A stretch of DNA of 64,000 nucleotides from Salinicola tamaricis (GTDB taxonomy: Bacteria; Pseudomonadota; Gammaproteobacteria; Pseudomonadales; Halomonadaceae). A program made the position numbers and the translations under genes. This document shows positions 41,882 through 51,891 of the stretch, in pieces. The DNA lies in NCBI RefSeq assembly GCF_003006155.1, contig NZ_CP023559.1, positions 3,410,001 to 3,474,000 of the forward strand, in the 5' to 3' direction. How positions within the stretch are numbered: position 1 is the first letter of the stretch; every line of letters starts with the position of its first letter. The notes under the pieces are model-generated. The model was not told the DNA's origin, ran no database searches, and saw nothing but the letters and a program-made list of their open reading frames with translations.

Positions 41882-43636
41882 ATGAGCGATGCTGGCGACA
41901 AGACCCCGCGACTGCGCTCCGCGGAGTGGTTTGGCCGGGCCGACAAGAACGGCTTCATGTACCGTAGCTGGATGAAGAATCAGGGCATTCCGGATCATGA
42001 GTTCCAGGGCAAGCCGATCATCGGCATCTGCAACACCTGGTCGGAACTGACGCCCTGCAACGCCCATTTCCGCAAGCTCGCCGAGCACGTCAAGCAGGGC
42101 GTGCTCGAGGCGGGGGGCTATCCGGTGGAGTTCCCGGTGTTCTCCAACGGCGAGTCCAACCTGCGGCCCACGGCGATGTTCACCCGCAATCTGGCGAGCA
42201 TGGACGTCGAGGAGGCGATCCGCGGCAACCCCATCGACGGCGTGGTGCTGCTGGTGGGCTGCGACAAGACCACCCCGGCACTGCTGATGGGGGCGGCGAG
42301 CTGTGACATTCCGGCGCTCGTGGTGACCGGCGGGCCGATGCTCAATGGCAAGCACCAGGGCAAGGATATCGGCTCCGGCACGGTGGTGTGGCAGCTCTCC
42401 GAGCAGGTCAAGGCGGGCCAGATCTCGATGCACGACTTCATGGCGGCAGAGGCGGGCATGTCGCGCTCGGCGGGTACCTGCAACACCATGGGCACGGCCT
42501 CGACGATGGCCTGCATGGCCGAGTCGCTGGGGGTGTCGCTGCCCCACAATGCCGCCATCCCGGCGGTGGATTCACGCCGCTATGTGCTCGCCCATCTCTC
42601 CGGCAACCGTATCGTCGAGATGGTCCACGAGGACCTCAAGCTGTCGAAGATTCTCACCCGTGAGGCGTTCGAGAACGCCATTCGCACCAATGCCGCCATC
42701 GGCGGCTCGACCAATGCGGTGATCCATCTCAAGGCGATCGCCGGGCGTATCGGGGTCGACCTGCCACTGGACGATTGGACCCGAATCGGTCGCGGCACGC
42801 CGACGATCGTCGACCTGCAGCCCTCCGGGCGTTACCTGATGGAGGAGTTCTACTACGCCGGTGGCCTGCCGGCGGTGCTCAAGCGCCTGGGCGATGCCGA
42901 CCGCTTGCCGCACCCGGACGCGCTGACGGTCAATGGTCGTACGCTGTGGGAAAACGTGCGCGAGGCGCCGCTCTACAACGACGACGTGATCCGCCCGCTC
43001 GACAACCCGCTGCGCGACGACGGTGGCATGTGCATCCTGCGCGGCAACCTGGCGCCCAACGGTGCGGTGCTCAAGCCGTCGGCGGCGACCGCGGCATTGA
43101 TGACCCATCGTGGGCGGGCGGTGGTGTTCGAGAACTTCGACGACTACAAGGCGCGCATCAACGACCCCGATCTGGAGGTCTCGCCGGACGATATCCTGGT
43201 GATGAAGCACTGCGGCCCGCGGGGTTACCACGGCATGGCCGAGGTCGGCAACATGGGCCTGCCGCCGAAGATTCTCGAGCAGGGCATCACCGATATGGTA
43301 CGCATCTCGGATGCTCGCATGAGCGGCACCGCCTACGGCACCGTGGTGCTGCACGTGGCCCCGGAAGCGGCCGCCGGCGGCCCGCTGGCGGCGGTCGAGA
43401 ATGGCGACTGGATCAGCCTGGACTGCGACAGCGGCAAGCTCGAGCTGGAGGTCGACGATGCCGAGATCGCACGCCGCCTGGCTGCCGCCGACCCTACCGC
43501 GGCGTCGAACCAGATCGCCAGCAGCGGCGGCTATCGCCAGCTCTACATCGAGCACGTGCTGCAGGCCGACGAGGGCTGTGACTTCGACTTCCTGCGCGGC
43601 TGTCGCGGCGCCGAGGTGCCGCGGCACTCGCACTAA
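41882..43636 (+). CDS. L-arabinonate-type dehydratase (IlvD/EDD family)
   Basis: A 584-residue Fe-S dehydratase. Cluster-binding cysteines are seen in IGICNTWSELTPCNAHF, VGCDKTTPALLMGAA and SRSAGTCNTMGTASTMACM. The closing motif is DARMSGTAYGTVVLHVAPEAAAGGP. The N-terminus RSAEWFGRADKNGFMYRSWMKNQGIPDHEF is characteristic of the L-arabinonate/D-galactonate/D-fuconate subgroup rather than of IlvD or EDD. It yields 2-keto-3-deoxy acids in non-phosphorylative sugar breakdown. It lies 70 bases after gntP and is probably co-transcribed. The next enzymes of the pathway are not here. Confidence 0.88.
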   Translation: MSDAGDKTPRLRSAEWFGRADKNGFMYRSWMKNQGIPDHEFQGKPIIGICNTWSELTPCNAHFRKLAEHVKQGVLEAGGYPVEFPVFSNGESNLRPTAMFTRNLASMDVEEAIRGNPIDGVVLLVGCDKTTPALLMGAASCDIPALVVTGGPMLNGKHQGKDIGSGTVVWQLSEQVKAGQISMHDFMAAEAGMSRSAGTCNTMGTASTMACMAESLGVSLPHNAAIPAVDSRRYVLAHLSGNRIVEMVHEDLKLSKILTREAFENAIRTNAAIGGSTNAVIHLKAIAGRIGVDLPLDDWTRIGRGTPTIVDLQPSGRYLMEEFYYAGGLPAVLKRLGDADRLPHPDALTVNGRTLWENVREAPLYNDDVIRPLDNPLRDDGGMCILRGNLAPNGAVLKPSAATAALMTHRGRAVVFENFDDYKARINDPDLEVSPDDILVMKHCGPRGYHGMAEVGNMGLPPKILEQGITDMVRISDARMSGTAYGTVVLHVAPEAAAGGPLAAVENGDWISLDCDSGKLELEVDDAEIARRLAAADPTAASNQIASSGGYRQLYIEHVLQADEGCDFDFLRGCRGAEVPRHSH

Positions 43637-43654
43637 GAGGCTGGTCCGGCGGAA

Positions 43655-44074
43655 TCACTCGCCGCTCAGAGTCGCGGTGATCCGGCGCGCGCCGCCGTGC
43701 TGGCGGTGCTCGCCGAGCCAGATGCCTTGCCAGGTACCGTTGAGCAGGCGGCCGTTGTCCACCGCCAGAGTCAGTTGGGTGCCGAACAGGCTGGCGAGCA
43801 CGTGGGCGGGCATGTCATCGGGGCCTTCGAGGGTGTGGCGCAGGCCGTCGAGCCGCTCGGGGGCGATCCGGGCGGCGAACAGCGCCATGTCATGGCGCAC
43901 GTCGGGGTCGGCGTTCTCGTTCAGGGTCAGCGAGGCCGAGGTGTGCATCAGTTGCAGATGGAGTAGACCGGTCTGGATCTCTGCCAGTCGCGGCAGGGCC
44001 TCCAGGATCTCGTCGGTGACCAGATGAAAGCCGCGCGAGCGCGCGGAGAGCGTAAATTGCTGGCGGTGCCACAT
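43655..44074 (-). CDS. yjbQ: YjbQ family protein (UPF0047)
   Basis: A 139-residue soluble protein of the YjbQ family, whose members show weak thiamine-phosphate synthase activity. The conserved core [27 protein letters not shown] and the C-terminal [20 protein letters not shown] are present. It is intact and convergent with the dehydratase gene. Its true role is not settled. Confidence 0.9.
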   Translation of the reverse strand: MWHRQQFTLSARSRGFHLVTDEILEALPRLAEIQTGLLHLQLMHTSASLTLNENADPDVRHDMALFAARIAPERLDGLRHTLEGPDDMPAHVLASLFGTQLTLAVDNGRLLNGTWQGIWLGEHRQHGGARRITATLSGE

Positions 44075-44260
44075 GGTTGAGACGTCTCCGTGAGTATGTT
44101 GAGAGCGTGCATGTCTGGGACCAAAGTCCGCTGTTCATGCCGTTTAGCGGTGGCCTACTCTGACATGTCCGGTCGCCCGGCTGCGAGCGTCGATGCCGAG
44201 AACCGAAGTGCTCACCTAGTGGGCAATGTCGTCTTCATAGGGTTAAACCAGGAGTGCGTC

Positions 44261-45045
44261 ATGACTACCCCACGTCTCTACATGTTCCAGACCGGCACGC
44301 TCAAGTGCCGGGTGTGCAATATCAAGATGAATGCGGGGCTGGATGAGTACGAGATTCCCGTGCCCTGGTATCTGATCACGCATCCGCAGGGCAATGTGGT
44401 CATCGATGGTGGCTGTGCCGTCGAGTGCGCCAGCGATCCGAAGAAGCCTGGGGCGATATCACCGCGGTCTATTGGCCGGTGATGCGTGAGGAAGAGGGGT
44501 GTGTCCAGGCGCTGAAGGATGTCGGCATCGAGCCCGAGGACGTTCGCTATGTCCTGCATAGCCACCTGCATCTGGATCACACCGGGGCGACCGGACGCTT
44601 TCCCAATGCCACGCATATCGTACGGCGGCGCGAATACGAGTATGCGATGGCCCCGGACTGGTTTTCCGCCGGCGGCTATATCCGCGCCGATTTCGATCGC
44701 CCCGGATTGAAGTGGCATCTGCTCGAGGATGGCGACGACGGCTATGACGTCTTCGGCGACGGCAGCATCCGTTTCATCTTCACCCCGGGGCACGCCCCCG
44801 GCCACGCCAGCTTCCTGCTCCAGCTCCCCGAGACCGGCCCGGTGCTGCTGGCGGTGGATGCGGCCTATACCACCGATCACTGGGAGGAGAAGGCGCTGCC
44901 TGGCTTTCTTGCCTCGACCGTGGATACGGTGCGCTCAGTGCGCAAGCTGCACGCGCTGGCCGAGAAGACCGGGGCGCTGGTGGTCACTGGCCACGACCCC
45001 GAGGCGTGGCCGACCTTCCGGCACGCGCCCGAGTACTATGCATGA
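44261..45045 (+). CDS. Metallo-beta-lactamase-fold lactonase, AttM/BlcC-like (frameshifted)
   Basis: From ATG 44261 (AGGAG upstream) the frame reads MTTPRLYMFQTGTLKCRVCNIKMNAG...VVIDGGC. One base is lost near 44449, after which WGDITAVYWPVMREEEGCVQALKDVGIEPEDVRYVLHSHLHLDHTGATG continues to 45045, giving 261 residues. HxHxDH (HSHLHLDH) and GHAPGHAS provide the two-metal site. The N-terminal layout matches AHL or gamma-butyrolactone lactonases such as AttM/BlcC. Quorum quenching or lactone catabolism is possible. A sugar-lactone role in the adjacent aldonate pathway is an alternative. Confidence 0.78.
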
Positions 45046-45046
45046 A

Positions 45047-45110
45047 ATGCTGAGCGCTTGATCTGGGAAACCGAGTACTTGGCCTGAGAGACCGAGTACT
45101 CGGCTTGAGA
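45047..45110. repeat. 21-bp repeats with palindromic cores before the alcohol dehydrogenase
   Basis: Units of 21 bases recur about three times between the lactonase stop and the dehydrogenase. Two carry palindromic cores: CCGAGTACTTGG (45071-45082) and the perfect palindrome CCGAGTACTCGG (45092-45103). The cores are 21 bases apart, two helical turns, as tandem operators often are. The third unit, nearest the lactonase, is degenerate. Confidence 0.7.
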
Positions 45111-45188
45111 GACGCCTGAGATACGAATGTCAATCGCACCCGGCGCGTCAAGGCGCGACGGGTCGACCCACTGAATAGGGAAGTCGCG

Positions 45189-46316
45189 ATGAAAATGCAT
45201 GCCGCCGTGATCCACGAGATGCAGAAGCCACGCCCGTACCGAGAGTCGCAGCCGCTGTCGATCGAGGAGGTCGAACTCGATCCACCTGGGCGCGGCGAGG
45301 TGCTGGTGCGCATGCGCGCCGCCGGGCTTTGCCACTCGGATCTCTCCACCATCAACGGTGATCGGCCGCGGCCGCTACCCATGGTGCTGGGGCACGAGGC
45401 TGCCGGCGAGGTGGTCGAGGTCGGTGATGGCGTCGAGGATCTGGCACCCGGCGATCATGTGGTGTTCTCGTTCGCCCCCAGCTGCGGCGCCTGCGCCTCC
45501 TGCCTCTCCGGCCGCGCGGCGCTGTGCGCGCCGGGGCAGGTGGCCAATGGTGCCGGACACCTGCTGGGGGGCGGCATGCGCCTGCACAAGGGCGGGCAGA
45601 AGATCTATCACCATATCGGCGTCTCCGGCTTCGCCGAGTACGCGGTGGCCTCGCGACGTTCGCTGACGCGGATCGATGCCGATCTGCCGTTTCATATCGC
45701 GGCGCTGTTCGGCTGCGCCGTGCTCACCGGGGTCGGTGCGGTGGTCCACACCGCCGGCCTGCGTCTAGGGCAGTCGGTGCTGGTGGTCGGGCTCGGCGGA
45801 GTCGGCTTGGCGGCGGTGATGGGCGCGGCCGGGGGCGGCGCTCGCCAGGTGATCGCCGCCGATATCGCCCCAGACAAGCTGGAGACCGCCAAGGCAATGG
45901 GTGCCACCCATGTGGTCAATAGTGGCGATGCCGATGCCATCGACCAGGTGCGCGAGATCAGTGGCGGCGGGGTGAATATCGCCGCCGAGTTTGCCGGTGT
46001 CTCCAAGGCGCTGGAGTTCGCCTACGAGTGCACCGCCCGCGGCGGTACCACGGTGACCTCGGGGCTACCGCACCCGGACGTGCGTTTCGCCATCAGTCCC
46101 ACGCGGATGGTCGCCGAGGAGCGTACCCTCAAGGGCTCCTATCTGGGCGGGCACGTGCCGTCGCTGGACGTGCCGGAGTATATCGCGCTCTACCGCGCCG
46201 GCCGTCTGCCGGTAGAGAAGCTGCTGACCCACCGTCTGAAGCTTGACGAGATCAACCTCGGTTTCGACCGGCTTGCCAGCGGCGAGGCGATCCGCCAGAT
46301 CATCGACTTCGACTGA
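45189..46316 (+). CDS. Zinc-dependent alcohol dehydrogenase
   Basis: A 375-residue MDR-family dehydrogenase. Catalytic zinc ligands are Cys48 (GLCHSD) and His69 (GHEAAG). The structural zinc lobe has Cys99, Cys102, Cys105 and Cys113. The NAD(P) loop is GLGGVGLAAVMGAA. It is class III-like in length and loop pattern. It follows the lactonase by about 140 bases with a candidate operator between them, so the pair may act on a hydroxyacid or alcohol released by lactone opening. The substrate is not determinable. Confidence 0.88.
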   Translation: MKMHAAVIHEMQKPRPYRESQPLSIEEVELDPPGRGEVLVRMRAAGLCHSDLSTINGDRPRPLPMVLGHEAAGEVVEVGDGVEDLAPGDHVVFSFAPSCGACASCLSGRAALCAPGQVANGAGHLLGGGMRLHKGGQKIYHHIGVSGFAEYAVASRRSLTRIDADLPFHIAALFGCAVLTGVGAVVHTAGLRLGQSVLVVGLGGVGLAAVMGAAGGGARQVIAADIAPDKLETAKAMGATHVVNSGDADAIDQVREISGGGVNIAAEFAGVSKALEFAYECTARGGTTVTSGLPHPDVRFAISPTRMVAEERTLKGSYLGGHVPSLDVPEYIALYRAGRLPVEKLLTHRLKLDEINLGFDRLASGEAIRQIIDFD

Positions 46317-46343
46317 CGCCCAGGCCGCTCCTCGGCGAGACCT

Positions 46344-46384
46344 GCCACCGCCCGTGCCACGTCGGCGCGGGCGGTGGCGTTTTC
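46344..46384 (+). terminator. Terminator after the alcohol dehydrogenase
   Basis: A 15-bp stem with one G-T pair (46344-46358 with 46364-46378), loop ACGTC, followed by GTTTT. It is 27 bases after the stop. Confidence 0.88.
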
Positions 46385-46531
46385 CGGGCATGCGCCAACG
46401 CTGGCGACGGTCGCTGCAAGCGGTGCGGGGCCTGCTAGTCTTGAGTGAGTTCCGTGAGTTTTCTTGTCGCCGCCCTGCGGCGGCGCGACCCGGTTTCAAC
46501 GGCATTCATCCGCCATCGTCAGGAGGCAATC

Positions 46532-47911
<1,380 letters not shown>

Positions 47912-47935
47912 GCGGTGAGCCTACACGCACACATT

Positions 47936-47959
47936 AACGCCACCCGTTTGGGTGGCGTT
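47936..47959 (+). terminator. Terminator after fumC
   Basis: A perfect 10-bp stem (47936-47945 with 47950-47959) with a GTTT loop, 24 bases after the stop. The T tract is absent, so efficiency is uncertain. Confidence 0.65.
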
Positions 47960-48000
47960 GGTGTATGGATCGGGTGGCACTGGCGTTTCGTTGAAGAAAA

Positions 48001-48075
48001 GCGTCGGTAAAACGAGGCGTCGGTAAAGCGAGGCGTCAGTAAAAAGGCGTCGGTCAAAGACAGTAGCGTCAGCTC
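48001..48075. repeat. GCGTCGGTAAA tandem repeats
   Basis: GCGTC(G/A)GTAAA(A/G)CGAG-like units start at 48001, 48017, 48033, 48047 and partially 48066. The first two are 16 bases with one difference; later ones are shorter. The array lies between the fumC terminator and the end of the convergent nuclease-family gene, and slightly overlaps the latter's stop. Confidence 0.8.
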
Positions 48076-49147
48076 ATACCGGTGCTTCGCCGTGACGCTC
48101 CTTGGCCTCTTCGATGGTGTCGTCGGCGTCCCGGCGCTCCTCGGCATCGGCGGCTTCCGGCTCGTTCTCGTCGGCGCGACTGGGGTCGTGGCGCAGGGTG
48201 ACCAGCATCGGGAAGTGGTCCGAGCCGATCTCCTTCAGGCGGCGCATCGCCACCAGCGTGAACTGCTCGGAGACGAAGACGTGGTCCAGCGGCCAGCGCA
48301 GGAACGGGTACTTGGCATGGAAGGTGCTGTACTGACCCCGGCCGCGGCGTAGATCGAGCATGCCGCTGACCTTGCAGAACAGTTTGGTGGTGCGCGACCA
48401 GGCGACATCGTTGAGGTCGCCGGCCACCAGCGTCGCCCGCTCGTCCCCGGCGATCGCTTCGCCCACCAGCAGCAGCTCGGCATCTCGCCACAGTGACTCG
48501 TCGCTTTCCGAAGGCGCGGGTGGGCGCGGGTGCAGTGCATGCAGACGTACGCGCTTGCCACTCTCCAGACGGACCCAGGCGTGGATCGACGGGATGTCAT
48601 CCTGGATCAGCCACTTCACTTCGACCTCTTCGAGGGGCAGACGCGAATAGAGGTGCATGCCGTAGAGGTTGTCGAGCGGAATGCGCACGGCGTTTGGAAA
48701 CTGCCCGCCCAGCGCCTCATCGAGGCGGTCTCCCCACCAGCGGTCGGACTCCAGCGTCAGCAGCAGGTCCGGCTGGTGCTGCTCGACCTGAGCGATCAGC
48801 TTGTGAGCCTGGCGATTGGGGGTCAGCACGTTGGAGACCAGCAGCGTGATCTCGCGGCTGGCATCGCGCTCGTGTGCCTTGACGACGGCGCAGCGAGCCA
48901 GCGGGGTCCAGGGGTAGATGCGGGCCCACTGTACGCCGGCGGCGAGCAGGCTGGCGCCAACGCCGCACCAGTGCCACCAGGCGTCGGGCTGGCAGGCGAG
49001 CTGGAGCAACGCCAGTGCGGTGGCGATGCAGGCGATCTGCAGCAGGGGGAAGTCGAAGCTTCTCACGCTCCAGTGCCGGATCCGCAGATAGGGCACCAGG
49101 GTCACGATCAGCACCAGGCAGCCCAGCAGCGTGAAAAGAAGTTGCAA
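48074..49147 (-). CDS. Membrane-anchored endonuclease/exonuclease/phosphatase family protein
   Basis: A 357-residue protein with two or three N-terminal hydrophobic helices (residues about 1-85: LLFTLLGCLVLIVTLVPYL, IACIATALALLQLAC, GVGASLLAAGVQW), then an EEP catalytic domain: VSNVLTPNRQ, LLLTLESDRWW, RLHALHPRPPAP, LVAGDLNDVAWS and GSDHFPMLVTL. The His, Asp and Asn of the EEP site are in place. The domain probably faces the periplasm. The C-terminal 30 residues are highly charged. Substrate (DNA, phospholipid or other phosphoester) is unknown. Confidence 0.85.
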   Translation of the reverse strand: MQLLFTLLGCLVLIVTLVPYLRIRHWSVRSFDFPLLQIACIATALALLQLACQPDAWWHWCGVGASLLAAGVQWARIYPWTPLARCAVVKAHERDASREITLLVSNVLTPNRQAHKLIAQVEQHQPDLLLTLESDRWWGDRLDEALGGQFPNAVRIPLDNLYGMHLYSRLPLEEVEVKWLIQDDIPSIHAWVRLESGKRVRLHALHPRPPAPSESDESLWRDAELLLVGEAIAGDERATLVAGDLNDVAWSRTTKLFCKVSGMLDLRRGRGQYSTFHAKYPFLRWPLDHVFVSEQFTLVAMRRLKEIGSDHFPMLVTLRHDPSRADENEPEAADAEERRDADDTIEEAKERHGEAPV

Positions 49148-49272
49148 AGCGGAGATCCTCGGAAAAGAACGGCGGTGCCTCCAGCGTAGCAGAGGGCCAG
49201 GAACACACCGCCGTTTTCCGGGCGCCGGGGACGACGCCCCGCGTGGGGATCGCTGCCCGGCTCAGATCTCGG

Positions 49273-50790
49273 CTACGGCGTCCGCGGGGCTGGCTGCCGT
49301 AAGGAGAGGATGGTGGCGAGATAGGCATCCAGCGCCGCGACCTGGGCCGGCGTCAGCACCAGCCCCAGCTTGGTACGCCGCCACAGGATGTCGTCACTGG
49401 TACGGGCCCACTCGTGGCCGATCAGATAGTCGACCTCGGCACGGGTCAGGCCGCCACCGAACTCCTCACCCAGCGCTTCACGGCGAGTAACGCACCTCGA
49501 GGAAGCGAAGACACGGATGCCGTAGCTGGAGGCGAAGCGCTCCGCCCACGCCGCCGGCAGGAACGCGTAGTCGCTCTGGAGGCGGGCGGCGAAAGCCGCG
49601 CGACCGTCGATATCGCCCCCGGGCAGGGTGGCCTCGGCGGTCCAGGCTGCGCGCATCTCCGGCAGCAGCGGCTGCAGCTTGCGCAGGGCCGCCTCGGCGA
49701 GCTTGCGATAGGTGGTGATCTTGCCACCGAAGATCGACAGCAGCGGGGCGCCGTGGGTGTCCAGGTCCAGGGTGTAGTCGCGGGTCATCGCCGAGGGGTT
49801 TTCCGACTCGTCGTCGCACAGCGGGCGTACCCCGGAGTAGGTGATGACGTCGTCGCGGCTGAGCTGACGCTGGAAGTGACCATTGAGCACCTCGAGCAGA
49901 TAGCCGATCTCCTCCTCGCTGATGCCGACCTGGGACGGATCGCCCTGGTAGCGGCGGTCGGTGGTGCCGATCAAGCTGTAGTGCTGCTGGTAGGGCAGCA
50001 CGAAGACGATACGTCCATCCTGGTTCTGCAGGATGTAGGCGCGCTCGTCCTGGTTGAGCCGCGGTACGATCAGATGGCTGCCCTGGATCATGCGGATACC
50101 GTAGCGCGACTGGCGCTGGGCGCTGCCCTTGACGAATGATTCGACCCACGGGCCGCTGGCGTTGACCAGCACCTTGCCGCGTACTTCACTGGTCTCGCCG
50201 GAGAGACGGTCCTCCAGCGTCACCCGCCAACCGCCGTGCTCTTCGCGCGCCGCGCTGCAGCGCGTACGCAGACGGATGTCGGCACCCTTGTCCTGGGCTT
50301 GGAGCGCGTTGAGCAGCACCAGGCGGGCGTCGTCCACCCAGCAGTCGGAGTACTCGAAGCCGCGCTTGATCTCCGGTACGAGGGGGCCCTGGGCATCGAA
50401 CTTCAGCCGCTTGGCGTTGGGCAGGCTGTCGCGGTGACTGAGGTGGTCATAGAGGAAGAGCCCGGCACGGATCATCCAGGCGGGGCGCAGGTGAGGCTGG
50501 TGGGGCAGGATGAAGCGCATCGGCCAGACGATATGCGGTGCCTTGCGCAGCATCACCTCGCGCTCGCGCAGCGCCTCCCGCACCAGCCGAAACTCGCGAT
50601 GTTCGAGGTAGCGCAACCCGCCATGGATCAGTTTGCTGCTGGCGGAAGACGTCGCGCTGGCCAGGTCGGCCTGCTCGCACAGCAGCACCGACAGACCGCG
50701 GCCAGCGGCATCGTTGGCGATGCCGGTGCCATTGATGCCGCCGCCCACGACGATCATGTCGTAGGTCTTGTCGTTAGCCACCGTGCTCAT
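49273..50790 (-). CDS. glpD: Aerobic glycerol-3-phosphate dehydrogenase
   Basis: A 505-residue membrane-associated FAD enzyme passing electrons from glycerol-3-phosphate to quinone. The FAD motif is VVGGGINGTG (residues 14-23), followed by SSKLIHGGLRYLEHREFRLVREAL, RMIQGSHLIVPR, YSLIGTTDRRYQGDP and SIFGGKITTYRKLAE. ATG 50790 has GGGGGAGA upstream. Around 49480-49510 the residues ASSRCVTRRE do not fit the family, suggesting two compensating small shifts there. TTCGAA palindromes just upstream suggest GlpR control. Confidence 0.95.
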   Translation of the reverse strand: MSTVANDKTYDMIVVGGGINGTGIANDAAGRGLSVLLCEQADLASATSSASSKLIHGGLRYLEHREFRLVREALREREVMLRKAPHIVWPMRFILPHQPHLRPAWMIRAGLFLYDHLSHRDSLPNAKRLKFDAQGPLVPEIKRGFEYSDCWVDDARLVLLNALQAQDKGADIRLRTRCSAAREEHGGWRVTLEDRLSGETSEVRGKVLVNASGPWVESFVKGSAQRQSRYGIRMIQGSHLIVPRLNQDERAYILQNQDGRIVFVLPYQQHYSLIGTTDRRYQGDPSQVGISEEEIGYLLEVLNGHFQRQLSRDDVITYSGVRPLCDDESENPSAMTRDYTLDLDTHGAPLLSIFGGKITTYRKLAEAALRKLQPLLPEMRAAWTAEATLPGGDIDGRAAFAARLQSDYAFLPAAWAERFASSYGIRVFASSRCVTRREALGEEFGGGLTRAEVDYLIGHEWARTSDDILWRRTKLGLVLTPAQVAALDAYLATILSLRQPAPRTP

Positions 50791-50818
50791 GCCGTCTCCC
50801 CCGCGTGGTGTGAGATGT

Positions 50819-50857
50819 GTTTTCGAAAACGAAAATAGACTAATCAATTTCGAACAT
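50819..50857. promoter_or_regulatory. Candidate GlpR operators before glpD
   Basis: GTTTTCGAAAAC (50819-50830) is a perfect 12-bp palindrome 29 bases before the glpD start. A second TTCGAA box lies in AATTTCGAACAT (around 50846-50857). The TTTTCGAAAA core recurs before glpS at 52963-52972. DeoR-family GlpR proteins of pseudomonads bind TTCG/CGAA-type sites, so GlpR is the obvious candidate. Confidence 0.6.
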
Positions 50858-51034
50858 CAATAGGCGAGAACGGCTTTCGCGGTGAAAACTGATGTCGAGC
50901 ACGGGATCATGGATCGCAGACGCACCACCCGCGTCGGATCGCCGAGGCGTGGGATGCCGTGCCGCGGCGTCAGTGGTGCGCCTGGCCGTGCCGCGGTGGC
51001 GTCTCGAGACGCGCTCAGGGGGGATAGAAGATAT

Positions 51035-51057
51035 GTCGGCGCCGTGACGGCGCCGAC
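51035..51057 (-). terminator. Putative glpR terminator
   Basis: A perfect 9-bp GC stem (51035-51043 with 51049-51057) with a 5-base loop, 43 bases after the glpR stop on the minus strand. The following U tract is poor. Confidence 0.5.
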
Positions 51058-51099
51058 GGGGCGGGAAGGGGAGAGCAGGCCGGGATCACCGACGCCCGC

Positions 51100-51891
51100 T
51101 CAGTCCGCCGTGGCTTGGGCCGCTACCGGTTCACCAGCCACATGCAGCTCGACGCCGTGTTCGTGCATCAGACGGACCAGGGTGTCCGGCGGCTGGCGGT
51201 CGGTGAAGAAGGCGTCGACCTGGCTCAGGTTGCCCTGGCGTACCACGGCGTTGCGCTGGAACTTGGAGTGGTCGGCGGCGAGGTAGACCTTTCGCGAATT
51301 GCGGATGATGGCCTGGGCCACGCGCACTTCCTGATAGTCGAACTCCAGCAGCGAGCCGTCGCGGTCGATACCGCTGATGCCGATGATGCCGTAGTCGACC
51401 TTGAACTGATTGATGAAGTCGATCGTCGCTTCGCCGATGATGCCGCCATCGCGGGAGCGTACCTGGCCGCCGGCGACGATGACGTTGAAGTCGGTCTTGT
51501 GCTGCAGGATGGCGGCGACGTTGAGATTGTTGGTGATCACCTCGAGCCCGCTGTGCTGACATAGCGCCTCGGCGATGAACTCGTTGCTGGTGCCGATGTT
51601 GATGAACAGCGACGCCGAGTCGGGGATCTGGGTGACCAGCAGCTCGGCGATGCGTCGCTTGGCCTCGAGATTGAGCGTCTTGCGCGTGTGGTAAGCGGTG
51701 TTGACGGTGCTCGATTCCAGCCCGGCGCCGCCATGGACTCGGCGTACGGCGCCCTCTTCGGCGAGCTGGTTGAGATCCCGGCGAATGGTCTGCGGGGTGA
51801 CGTTGAATTCTGTCGCCAACTGCTCGATGGCGGCGTAGCCCTGACGTTTGACCAGGGCGATGATGGCGTCGTGGCGGTCCTGCTGGGTCAT
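51100..51891 (-). CDS. glpR: DeoR-family glycerol-3-phosphate regulon repressor
   Basis: A 263-residue DeoR regulator. The N-terminal HTH reads RHDAIIALVKRQGYAAIEQLATEFNVTPQTIRRDLNQLAEEGAVRRVHGGA. The sugar-phosphate sensing domain contains FINIGTSNEFIAEAL, VIVAGGQVRSRDGGIIG and VYLAADHSKFQRNAVVRQG. I chose ATG 51891 (MTQQDRHDAII); a longer in-frame opening upstream has no family support. Its place between glpD and the glycerol importer, with similar palindromes before both, fits control of the whole region. Confidence 0.93.
   Translation of the reverse strand: MTQQDRHDAIIALVKRQGYAAIEQLATEFNVTPQTIRRDLNQLAEEGAVRRVHGGAGLESSTVNTAYHTRKTLNLEAKRRIAELLVTQIPDSASLFINIGTSNEFIAEALCQHSGLEVITNNLNVAAILQHKTDFNVIVAGGQVRSRDGGIIGEATIDFINQFKVDYGIIGISGIDRDGSLLEFDYQEVRVAQAIIRNSRKVYLAADHSKFQRNAVVRQGNLSQVDAFFTDRQPPDTLVRLMHEHGVELHVAGEPVAAQATAD

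Larger units (their letters stand above)
50791..51099. other. Gap between glpR and glpD
   Basis: About 310 bases with no gene. It contains the glpR terminator hairpin (51035-51057) and the TTCGAA palindromes before glpD (50819-50857). Confidence 0.6.

Noticed and set aside
45047-45110. Small minus-strand coding region with repeated VSQAxYS residues
   Set aside because: The periodicity comes from a 21-bp DNA repeat with palindromic cores. A regulatory explanation fits better than a 7-residue peptide repeat without a proper gene.
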